Source: Climacteris rufus (lineage: Eukaryota; Chordata; Aves; Passeriformes; Climacteridae). From it: 64,000 nucleotides of DNA. The DNA lies in the NCBI GenBank assembly GCA_013398175.1, contig VZRZ01008247.1, positions 220,545-284,544 on the forward strand. Reading direction: 5' to 3'. Shown here piece after piece: positions 37,191 through 47,803 of this stretch. Position 1 is the first letter of the stretch; each line of letters begins with the position of its first letter. The position numbers and the translations under genes are program-made. The notes below the pieces were generated by a model that worked only from the letters and a program-made list of their open reading frames with translations, had not been told where the DNA came from and made no database searches.

Positions 37191-37605
37191 ACATCTCAGC
37201 AGCCATGACCTGATGTAGGGATGTCTGGGGACAATGACCTTTGGATATAAAAGACAGGGATTAAGGCAGAGTAAGAAGTCTGTGGAGTACCACAGGAAGG
37301 GCATCTTATGGCAAATGAACCAGCACAAAGTTGACTGGTCATTATTTTTTAACATAGTTGATCTGGCGCTGGGAGTTGATATCAAATCAGTGTTATGGAC
37401 TACTGGCAAGTATCAGGAACCCTAAAATTGGATTAGAATTTTATGGAGATGTGGGCTGGGATACTACCTTGTGATTGTTACCACAGATGAAGTAACATGC
37501 GTCACTGGATTAGATCTTAACAGCAACAAGGATACCTACTCATGGTGCAGGTGTCCTAGCAAGCTACCAACTCTACAGACACATCTCAGCAGTCATGTTA
37601 TGACC
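37191..37605. repeat. Imperfect direct repeats flanking unknown segment
   Basis: ACATCTCAGCAGCCATGACC at 37191 recurs as ACATCTCAGCAGTCATGTTA at 37581, bracketing about 365 bp. A TATA-like GGATATAAAAG lies 50 bp inside. The layout could be part of a degraded LTR element, but no family is recognised and the repeats are short. Confidence 0.25.
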
Positions 37606-37661
37606 CCCTCAGCAGGTATGCTGCCACCACATCCAAAACTATGTTCTATTTCTCCATCATC

Positions 37662-37736
37662 AAAAAAAAAAAAAAAAAAAAGTTTAAAAANNNNNNNTTT
37701 TTATTTCACAACAAAAAAAAAAAAAAAAAAAAAAAA
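37662..37736. other. Assembly gap between two poly(A) runs
   Basis: A 20-base A run (37662-37681), GTTTAAAAA, seven N (37691-37697), a short AT piece, then 24 A (37713-37736). The two sides share the same kind of homopolymer, so true length and order are uncertain. Open frames crossing this point are artefacts. Confidence 0.9.
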
Positions 37737-38068
37737 GCTTTAGAAAAGCTCACAAAGATGTCATTGAACCCTGTTACAAGGATTGTTATATTTGAACTAT
37801 TTTGTACAGATTTCACAAATTCCTACACCTGAGCTGAACTTGGCCTGCCAGATGATTCTCTCTAGAAGCAGGGTGGAGTACTGGAGTACTCCAGGAAGCA
37901 TGGGGAATGAAACATATCCCCCTGGACTAGCCTGTCTCAGTATATGTAAGAATGGGGTTTTTTTTAACAATTACCAATGATTTACATTCTGCTTGAAGGC
38001 AAAATGTTGCAGTTCCAGTGCAGAGATTCTCTCAGCTGGATCCAGTCTCAGTTCAAACCTCTTACATT

Positions 38069-39413
38069 TTCATAGAACCACTGAATGATCAAGAGGACCT
38101 CTGGAGGCAAGCCACCTGTTCAAGTAGGAACACCTAGAGCCAGCGGCCCAAGACCATGTCCATCCACCTCTGAGGATGGAAACTCCACAACCACTCTTGG
38201 GCAACTCGTGCTGGTGCTTGGTCACCCTGACAGTGGAAAAGTGTTGTCTGATGTTCAGAGGAAACCTCCTGTGTTTCAGTGCAGGCCCTTTGCCTCTGGT
38301 CCTGTCACTGGGAGCCATTGAAATGACCCAGCTCCATCCTCTCTGCACCCTCCCTTCAGGTATTTATGAAGATATTGTTAAGAACCCCGTGAGCATTCTC
38401 CAAGCAGACAAGCACCAGCTCCTTCAGCATTTCCTTACAGGAGAGATGCTCTAGAGCCTTAACAATATTCATGGCCCTTCACTAGGCTCTCTCCAGTATG
38501 TCTGTGTCTTTCTTGTACTGAAACTGGATCCAGTACCTTGTGTGTGGCCTTGCCAGCACTGAGCAGAAAACACCTGCCTCTACCTGTTCACAGCATTCCT
38601 CCTAATGCTGCACAGGATATAAGGAGCATAACTTTCTTAACTTTGCAACAAGGACACATTGCTGGCTGGGTCCCTGTCCCCAGCTCCTTTACTGCAAAAA
38701 TGCTTTACAGACAGACAACACCCAGTGTGTACTGGATCATGGGGCCATTCCTCCCCAGGTGCAGGACTTTGCACTTCTCTTTGTTGAACTTAAGAAGTTC
38801 CTGTCAGCTTATTTTTCCAGGCCCCTCTGGAGGACAGTATGACCCTCTTATTCATCAGCCTTTCTCCCAGTGACTTTGCTGCATCATCCAGGTTAATAAT
38901 GAAAATATCAAATAGGATCAGGACCAGTCATGGCCCCTGGGATACCCCACTAGCTACCAACATCCAGCTGGACTTTGTGCCACTGATCACCACCCTCTAA
39001 GCCTGGCAGTTTAGGCAGTTTTCAATCCACCTCACTATCTTCTCACCTAGCCCACACTTCATCAGCTTCTGTAGGGGGATCCTAGGGGAGGCAGTGGCAA
39101 AAGCCTTACTGATGTCAAGGTAGACAATAGCCACTGCTCTCCCCTGGTCTACCAAGTCAGTCATCTCATTATAGAAGGTTATCAGGTTGATCAAGCATGA
39201 CTTGCCATTTGTGAATCCATGTTGACTATTCCTGATCACCTTCTTGTCCTTCACATGCCCAGCAATGGTCTCCAGGATCAGCTGCTCCATCATGTTCCCA
39301 GGGACTGAGGTGAGGCTGACCTGCCTGTGGTTCCCTGGCTCCTTTTTTGAAGGTAAGAACACTTGCTTTCCTTCAGTCTTTGGGCACCTTTCCCAGTCAC
39401 TATGATCAATCAA
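38069..39413 (-). repeat. CR1 LINE fragment with partial reverse transcriptase
   Basis: Read on the minus strand, a 138-codon frame at 38997-39413 is part of a CR1 reverse transcriptase. It contains VSLTSVPGNMMEQ, the QHGFTNGKSCLINL block and VYLDISKAF, corresponding to the family's motif A region. Past its stop the next blocks continue in other frames (ASGVSQGP and FDIFIINLDD-like), showing frameshifts and stops. The 3' end lies near 38069, where the plus strand shows CATAGAACCACTGAATGATC. The 5' half of the element is missing. It is a dead, retrotransposition-incompetent copy. The plus-strand open frames in the same interval are shadows of this repeat. Confidence 0.88.
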
Positions 39414-40667
39414 AGTTTATCAGGAGTAGATCAAAGACTATTGAGAGCTTTGAACAGGCTTTGATAGATTGTAGCCCTTAGGTGAGCATAACATAATTGC
39501 ACAATTTAATCTCAGTAACCTGTTACCCAGTGAAGACAAAACCGAAGATTTTTACTATTACAGTTAAAAAAAAATAAAGCAGATTAAAAAAAAATCAAGA
39601 ATCTAAATACAACTGCAGAATTGAAGTGACTTTTGGCTTTAAATTCCATTGATTTTGATGTATTTGTCATGCTGTCTTGTACAATTCTGATGATTACAGT
39701 ACTGATAACAAAAATATAACCTGGCATTTGCTGTTTAAGCCTGAACAAATTATATATTTGCTTTCAAGTTTGAACAAATCTGAGTGTTTTTATTAAAATA
39801 AATTGATTATGAAAGGAGTGTTGGAGCAGATAGTTTTCCAGGGCTTGCTGATTCTCTATTTATTATCCATATATGCTGAAAGTAATCTAATTTCTGCTGA
39901 GCTGTAACCAGAAAGTTACTTCACTGTCCAAATATTGACAGCAGTTAGGGAAAAAATTATAGTTTTTTCTAGTCTCTTGAGTTTGCCATTTTAGTATAGA
40001 CCTACATTTGTAATGATAATTTATCATCTTTTGTTAATACGAGTAATAGATGACACTCAAAAGTTTGTTTGTTTGTGTCTAATATTTCTTTGGGTCATTT
40101 GAACCTGGTCTGTCTCATGAGGTTTCTGTCATTTCTGTTGTTTATTATGACAATAAAAGAAAATATTTTCCTCCGTGATTTTCCACATTGATGTTCTGCC
40201 TTCATACTGAAAACTAAAAATAAATAACCTTAGCTACTTTGTTAAGAGTCTACATGAAGATCCAGTTTAGTCATGTATGATTGTACAAAGGAGCTGTGGC
40301 TATGAATATGCGTCCTTTAGCAGCATCACACATGCTGAATGATTACATCCAATCTCAATCATCCTTTCCACTCTTTCTGTGGCAAACTCCTGTGACATTT
40401 TAATGAAGACCTTTTGAATTTCCTTGAAACTGTCCTACAGCCACTGCTCCCTAATCTCTTTGGTAGGCAAGATGGTGCCAAAAAGGGATGTGTCCTATAT
40501 GGGAGAAAGAACAAAGGCATCAAAACATACAGTTCAGAGACAGGAGGTCATTATCTTTCTTACAACAAACTACCCTGACCTTGAAAAATTATTTCATGCT
40601 GTGTGCAACATGTACAATGTAGGTGAATATGTAAATTAATGTATGGAGATGCTTCTAACAGACAATC
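39414..40667. other. Intergenic, nothing recognised
   Basis: About 1.25 kb of AT-rich sequence with A-runs at 39566-39573 and 39586-39594. No gene or repeat identified. Confidence 0.45.
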
Positions 40668-41060
40668 AGAATAGAATAGAATTACAGAATCATTTAGGTT
40701 GGAAAAAACATTTATGATCCTCAAATCCAACCCTTAATTCAGCACTGCCAAGGCCACCACTAAACCATGTCCATAAGCACTGCATCTACATGTCTTTTAA
40801 ATACTTCCAGGGGTGATGACACCACCACTTCTATGGACAGCTTCTTCCAAGGTTGAACAACTCATTCCACATGGAAATTTTTCCTAACATCTAACCTGAA
40901 CTTCCACTGGTGCAACTTGAGGCCATGTACTCTTGTTCTATCACTTGCTACCTGGGAGAAGAGACCAACCCCACCTCACTACAACGTCATTTAAGGTAGT
41001 TGTAGATGGTGATAAGGTCTCCCCTGAGCCTTCTTTTCTCCAAGCAAATGTGTTTTGTGT
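40668..41060 (-). repeat. CR1 LINE 3'-end fragment
   Basis: Minus-strand CR1. The plus strand reads TAGGTTGGAAAAAACATTTA, then the 'accactaaaccatgtcc', 'tgcaacttgaggccatgta' and 'gataaggtctcccctgag' blocks typical of this subfamily. The terminal octamer repeat is reduced to AGAATAGAATAGAATTACAG. The tandem segmental repeat described next starts inside this element at 40976. Confidence 0.88.
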
Positions 41061-42951
41061 TCAATTCCTAGGGATCTCCACTGATACTCAAGTGTGAATA
41101 TGTCTTTCTGTCTTCAAAATACTCCCGTCTACACCACCTAAGAGAATAAACACAATACTCTTGTTTTTCTAGGGGAAAAATCCCAACAAAACTAAACAAA
41201 CCTTGGATTCTGCTTAGACCGTCTGTTTTTTGTTTTTTGGGTTTTTTTTTGGCTTACTCAGAGAATTTGGCCAATTCTCAGCTGTTCAGGAAGGTAGTTA
41301 CACAAATTTTAACCACTATTACGTAGAGTCATACCAAAAACGTCTTTACAGTTACTTGAGAGCTATGCTTAAAATGTTGGCATCCAGTCAGCAAAGATAA
41401 ACTGTGCATGTGGTTTAGTTGACTAATCTCACAAAAGAAATAGTGATGAGTCATAAAAAGGTCATAAAACCCATAAGGTCATAAAAACATCAAAATTGTA
41501 AATATATTATCAGAAATGTTTCATAACTACTTAAAGAGTACCTAGATGGTATGCACCACTAATAAATTTCCTTTGCGATGAATAGATCCATAAATTTGAC
41601 CGATGAACCTCAAAGGAGCTTCATGACAGAGACTGAGAGTGAGTACTTTATTTCAAAAGTATATAGCTTTGTGCAATTGCACAGACTGAACAGTTTATTC
41701 AGTGGAAGTTACAGTATCAAAATCTGGCCATTCATGAATTAGGGTCAGATCAATCCTCCCTTTGACCTCAGTGGGAGTTTTGCCATTTGGTTCAATGAAA
41801 GTAGGATCAGGCTATCAATGCTTTAAAATGGTTCAATAGAGAGTGTTATTGAAATGCAAATATACATGTTCTCCTAATCTGAACTTCCCATCTCCCCATT
41901 CAGAACTGTTTGTAGAGAGTTTTATTACTGTTGCTCTGGGACCTGTGTTAGACAAAGATTTTTGTATGCTCATTAGAGAAATATCCTGTAGTACAGGGGA
42001 ATGCAACTTCAAATTTTGTAACTATAACTCTCAGCAAATCCAGTGAGTTTGGTTTGAAAAGCAACCAAGCCTTGCTATATCACCAAGACTGAACAAGGGT
42101 GAAGTTGACTATGCTGTTGAGTAGAGCATGTTCAATTAACTCTTAATGTGAGCTGACCTGCTTTGTGTCATAAAAAAAATCTTTCAAGTATTCAGTTGCC
42201 AGGAGACACTACTTGCAATGGTTTCAAATAGCACTTAAAATTACTAGAGCTGCGAAAGGCTTGTATAGGGAAAACAGAAGTTTGAACTCATGTTATTTGA
42301 TGTAACTTAATGCTAGCTCAGTTTCATTCTTTGTAGATCAAATGTCATCAATACAAATGAGTGGATAAACCAATAAAGGCTCCATTTTATTAAAATGAAA
42401 CCATGCTTCTCTTACTCCTGCTTACCACAACTCCCCCTTCCTATTGCAAATGCCTGGCTTTCTCTTCCTCCTCACCAGCAATAATAATTACTAACACCAA
42501 ACCAGTTTCACTGGGGAGTAGACATAACCTGTTCAGCTTGCTTGAGATCTTGAAAAACAGTCTAGTGCTTTCAGCTGCAGCCAGCAGGCCAGCCTGCATA
42601 CTTCTTCTAGGCCCAGTCAGGAGTGGACACACTTACACATGGTTGGTTGCTTGCCCAGCCAGGAAATACATACCTTCTGACTGGTGGCTTTGAGACAACG
42701 TGTTGCCTCTCAGCTGTATGTGAGACAGATGTCAGCACCCCTCTCTTTGGGAAAAGACCAGAGGAATTATTTTGTGAGAGATGTATTATGCAAACCCACC
42801 TCAGGTATTTCCCAGTGCTCTTGAATACAGCGGCCAAAATAAAAGAAAACAAAACACTTCCACCTCACCAAAAAACCCCCAACAATGCCCACCCAACCAA
42901 ACACCTACTAAAAAAATTTAAAATCCTGTTGCAACCACTTCATGGTGTAGC
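40976..42951. repeat. Tandem 1976 bp segment, copy 1
   Basis: Every base aligns with copy 2 at an offset of exactly 1977. The three differences I found are 41241 G/T, 41379 G/A and 42876 C/A. The segment begins within a CR1 fragment and contains no recognised gene. The short open frames at 41843 and 42403 are simply duplicated in copy 2. Confidence 0.95.
41743..41812. repeat. Palindromic fossil repeat (MITE-like), copy 1
   Basis: The arms GTCAGATCAATCCTCCCTTT and TTCAATGAAAGTAGGATCAG are imperfect inverted complements around GTGGGAGTTTTGCC. The element resembles a palindromic repeat common in turtles, crocodiles and birds ('tcaatgggag..aggatcagg'). Family name not known to me. Confidence 0.45.
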
Positions 42952-42952
42952 N
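42952..42952. other. Single-N join between tandem copies
   Basis: One N separates the last base of copy 1 from the first base of copy 2. A one-base placeholder exactly at a duplication boundary is the mark of an assembly join rather than a sequenced junction. Confidence 0.95.
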
Positions 42953-44928
42953 TCACTACAACGTCATTTAAGGTAGTTGTAGATGGTGATAAGGTCTCCC
43001 CTGAGCCTTCTTTTCTCCAAGCAAATGTGTTTTGTGTTCAATTCCTAGGGATCTCCACTGATACTCAAGTGTGAATATGTCTTTCTGTCTTCAAAATACT
43101 CCCGTCTACACCACCTAAGAGAATAAACACAATACTCTTGTTTTTCTAGGGGAAAAATCCCAACAAAACTAAACAAACCTTGGATTCTGCTTAGACCGTC
43201 TGTTTTTTGTTTTTTGGTTTTTTTTTTGGCTTACTCAGAGAATTTGGCCAATTCTCAGCTGTTCAGGAAGGTAGTTACACAAATTTTAACCACTATTACG
43301 TAGAGTCATACCAAAAACGTCTTTACAGTTACTTGAGAGCTATGCTTAAAATGTTAGCATCCAGTCAGCAAAGATAAACTGTGCATGTGGTTTAGTTGAC
43401 TAATCTCACAAAAGAAATAGTGATGAGTCATAAAAAGGTCATAAAACCCATAAGGTCATAAAAACATCAAAATTGTAAATATATTATCAGAAATGTTTCA
43501 TAACTACTTAAAGAGTACCTAGATGGTATGCACCACTAATAAATTTCCTTTGCGATGAATAGATCCATAAATTTGACCGATGAACCTCAAAGGAGCTTCA
43601 TGACAGAGACTGAGAGTGAGTACTTTATTTCAAAAGTATATAGCTTTGTGCAATTGCACAGACTGAACAGTTTATTCAGTGGAAGTTACAGTATCAAAAT
43701 CTGGCCATTCATGAATTAGGGTCAGATCAATCCTCCCTTTGACCTCAGTGGGAGTTTTGCCATTTGGTTCAATGAAAGTAGGATCAGGCTATCAATGCTT
43801 TAAAATGGTTCAATAGAGAGTGTTATTGAAATGCAAATATACATGTTCTCCTAATCTGAACTTCCCATCTCCCCATTCAGAACTGTTTGTAGAGAGTTTT
43901 ATTACTGTTGCTCTGGGACCTGTGTTAGACAAAGATTTTTGTATGCTCATTAGAGAAATATCCTGTAGTACAGGGGAATGCAACTTCAAATTTTGTAACT
44001 ATAACTCTCAGCAAATCCAGTGAGTTTGGTTTGAAAAGCAACCAAGCCTTGCTATATCACCAAGACTGAACAAGGGTGAAGTTGACTATGCTGTTGAGTA
44101 GAGCATGTTCAATTAACTCTTAATGTGAGCTGACCTGCTTTGTGTCATAAAAAAAATCTTTCAAGTATTCAGTTGCCAGGAGACACTACTTGCAATGGTT
44201 TCAAATAGCACTTAAAATTACTAGAGCTGCGAAAGGCTTGTATAGGGAAAACAGAAGTTTGAACTCATGTTATTTGATGTAACTTAATGCTAGCTCAGTT
44301 TCATTCTTTGTAGATCAAATGTCATCAATACAAATGAGTGGATAAACCAATAAAGGCTCCATTTTATTAAAATGAAACCATGCTTCTCTTACTCCTGCTT
44401 ACCACAACTCCCCCTTCCTATTGCAAATGCCTGGCTTTCTCTTCCTCCTCACCAGCAATAATAATTACTAACACCAAACCAGTTTCACTGGGGAGTAGAC
44501 ATAACCTGTTCAGCTTGCTTGAGATCTTGAAAAACAGTCTAGTGCTTTCAGCTGCAGCCAGCAGGCCAGCCTGCATACTTCTTCTAGGCCCAGTCAGGAG
44601 TGGACACACTTACACATGGTTGGTTGCTTGCCCAGCCAGGAAATACATACCTTCTGACTGGTGGCTTTGAGACAACGTGTTGCCTCTCAGCTGTATGTGA
44701 GACAGATGTCAGCACCCCTCTCTTTGGGAAAAGACCAGAGGAATTATTTTGTGAGAGATGTATTATGCAAACCCACCTCAGGTATTTCCCAGTGCTCTTG
44801 AATACAGCGGCCAAAATAAAAGAAAACAAAACACTTCCACCTCACCAAAAAAACCCCAACAATGCCCACCCAACCAAACACCTACTAAAAAAATTTAAAA
44901 TCCTGTTGCAACCACTTCATGGTGTAGC
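42953..44928. repeat. Tandem 1976 bp segment, copy 2
   Basis: Near-identical to copy 1 and the same length. It starts within the CR1-derived TCACTACAACGTCATTT and ends at GGTGTAGC, after which unique sequence (GATGGTAGACAATAG) follows. The left flank of copy 2 is the end of copy 1 plus N; only copy 2 joins the right-hand unique sequence. Confidence 0.95.
43720..43789. repeat. Palindromic fossil repeat (MITE-like), copy 2
   Basis: Second occurrence of the inverted-repeat element at 41743, present only because its host segment is duplicated. Confidence 0.45.
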
Positions 44929-47296
44929 GATGGTAGACAATAGAGCTAAATGTCTTAATTCAGTCTCTAATATTTTCCCTACTAAGTATCGATTCAGTCC
45001 CATTACTGGGACATAAGAGGGGCACCACTGTTCAAGTTACAGTCTGTTACAATTGTATATGGCAATCACTACAAATTTAGCCTTTGTTCTGAGTATGTAG
45101 TAAGCTAATTAAAAAGACAAATGGCTTGTTCATTGTTATGAAAACACTAATAATAATATCTCTTATTTCCCTATCAGTACAATTCTAATTGCTAAAGATG
45201 CATGACAGGTTCACAGTGCCACCTACTCATTTTTCAGGGACCAAAGGTTGCATTCTTACTGTAATATAAAAGACACAATCTTGATTATTTTCCCATAACT
45301 ATCCATATTGTTTAGTTTTTAACCTACTTTCGTGCATGGGTTTGGCTGTGCTCCTCAGATGTGTCCTAGACACAACCAGGGAAGAAATACGGCAAATCAC
45401 CTGCTATTGACTGCTGAATGGCTGAGGTTACCATGCCTGCCAGGGTGTCAGGAAGGTAGAGGAAGCCAAACAGAAAGTGTGAAAATCATGAGTTCACATT
45501 TATTCTTAAGAACAGAGAATGATCCCTGAATATTTTCATTTACTTGACTAGATTTGGAGTATAAATTCCCACTGTCCTGAGACATGTAATTCCCATTAGA
45601 ACAAGTCTTGGTCTTTCAATACCAATAACGCTCTGTAAAGAAAAAGGAGATACAGAGGTCAGAAGAGCTTTCCCAGGGTAATTTAAACAAACATATTCAT
45701 GCTACTTATAGTCTTTCTGTACTTTTGTCCACAAGTCATTTTGTGCAGGGGAAGAGGACTGTAAGTGCATGAAAGCAATTGAATTACCCTGGAGGGTGCA
45801 AAAGATCCTGGATGTCTCTAGATCACAGTGAGGTTTAGAAGAGCAATGACATTTCATGTCTTTCAATTCAGTACACATTATTAAACTGGAAGAATTGTTG
45901 GGGGACCTTCAGGTGTACTGAGCACTTTTCCAGGTCATCCATATATACCTATATGCTTGCACCTATGATTTTAGAGCAATGTCTTTCACCCTTGTTTGTT
46001 TTAGATGTTAGTTGAAGTAATTTTCCTAGTAGCAAAACTCTTTGTAAGATCCAGCATGAGTCCATGGGCCTGAGAAGAGTGCTACTTCCACTCTTATTAA
46101 AACAATGCTTGCAAGCACTGCAAGCACTTGTGCTTGTCTTGGAGAACTCCCCATTGAGTAACTTCACTGAGCAAGATTAGTCCTGCTTAGTTTATGAGAT
46201 CCAGCATGATCACAGCTGTGATGATGCAGCACGTAGCCAAGAACAAAGCAACCGCATCTTGCATATATGCCTATTCTGTATAAAAAGAAAAACAGAAAAA
46301 AAAAGAAAAGAAAAAACAGCCAACTAATTGAGGAAAGCTTTTTAAATTTTTTTTTTCTCCCTCTTTATATTCAACTACATTTTGTTCACCATTATGAGGG
46401 GATTTATTTTTAACTTTGGTTGAAACTCTTTTGTACAGAAGTCTGTGTTATAAAATTCCAGGTTTCTTTAGCGATGGATTAAGTTGTGGGAGACTCTGAC
46501 CTTATGATACTAACATGTTTCTGCTAAACAAAGTCCAGTATGCCAAACAAAGATGTAGCAAGTAGTTACGAAATGGCATGGCTATTACACATGCTTTTGA
46601 TTCTCATTGTCTGGTGTTTATTTTGGGATAATTCTGTTTTGAGAGTGGAAAAACCAGACTGTAAATAAAAAGGAGGCCTACAATAAGTGCGTTATGCTAC
46701 ACAGTTCTTAAAAGGCTAATGGAGAGCTCTTTGGTGAGTGCCTAGGAAATAGGAAAATTATTTTCAGTAGTGAAAGAAAAAGGTAAGAATATTCTGGGGC
46801 ACCATGACAAGTCAGAAAAATAATTATTCACCCGCTTGCGCAAAGCCTGACTAATTTACTATTGCAGCTCACAGTCTGTGTTGTTTCCCTCCTATGTTGG
46901 GTTTCTAGGTCACTGCCTCTGGTGTTGTTCTAAACCACGGAGCTCCACTCCCAACGTATCTCCCTCCTGCTGGACACTGGGAGAATCTCTATCGCAGGAG
47001 ATGTTGAGTTAGCTGGTACTGCATTTCCACTCCCAACTTCTCTCCTATATTACCCCACCCATGAAACCAGATGATAGGAAAGGGAAAAAGAGGGAAGGAC
47101 ACAGGTCAGACTGAAGGTCAAATGAATCCAAAGACCTAAAAGACAGCATTTTGGATAATAATCCAAAATCATACTCCAAGAGATACTGATGCCATTTTAA
47201 GATGAAGCTTTTGTTAGTGACGTGGATTCAGCCCTTAGTCCCAGAAAACATAATCTAAGTTATCTACTTGTAGTTTTATAGCTCTATAAATCTTTA

Positions 47297-47395
47297 AGGC
47301 CAAATCCTGCCCTTCCACACATGTAGGATGCCATTTATTCCATGGTGAGTTGCACTCATATATCAGAGGATAAAATCTGGTTATATTTTCTAGAT
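47297..47395. repeat. Ancient amniote repeat fossil
   Basis: AAGGCCAAATCCTGCCC at one end and AGGATAAAATCTGG at the other form loose inverted complements, the pattern of an old amniote element ending in GGCCAAATCCTGC. Strongly decayed. Confidence 0.35.
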
Positions 47396-47768
47396 AGCAA
47401 TAGGAAAAAGGGGAGGTCTTTCACTTTTAAAAACATTTACTGTATCCTAGCAATGTGCAGCGATGCTATGCAAGCAAGCCTGACAACAGACAAATGACAT
47501 TGAAAGATATTAAACCTTACAGAAGACAATGTGATAATCTTTGGGAGTCTGTAGGTAGGGCAAGTTCCAGACATTGTCTTGATTCTAGGCACAAAGCAAC
47601 TAAGGTACTATAGAAGGAAATATGTTAAGCCCTTGTGTTGAGGGTGATGCAAAACTCAAGAAAATCTGTCCAGAAATATAAACAGACAGGGAAATTAGAA
47701 GAAGCAAACATTTTGTTCTCAAGCTTTTGTAGCTCAAAAAAAATTATATCTCCTTTTTTTTTTTTTTT

Positions 47769-47803
47769 NNNNNNNNNNNNNNNNNNNNNNNNNNNNNNNN
47801 NNN
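47769..47803. other. Assembly gap of 35 N within poly(T)
   Basis: Runs of T flank both sides (about 47753-47768 and 47804-47810). The gap probably reflects an unresolved homopolymer; the open frame crossing it is meaningless. Confidence 0.95.

Noticed and set aside
37471..37832. Frames crossing the N gap
   Set aside because: They consist of poly-lysine from A-runs and unknown bases.
38085..38873. Plus-strand frames of 78-111 codons
   Set aside because: Antisense readings of the minus-strand CR1 fragment.
42403..45016. Pairs of identical frames seeming to form a small gene family
   Set aside because: Exact copies created by the 1976 bp repeat, probably an assembly artefact; no family character.
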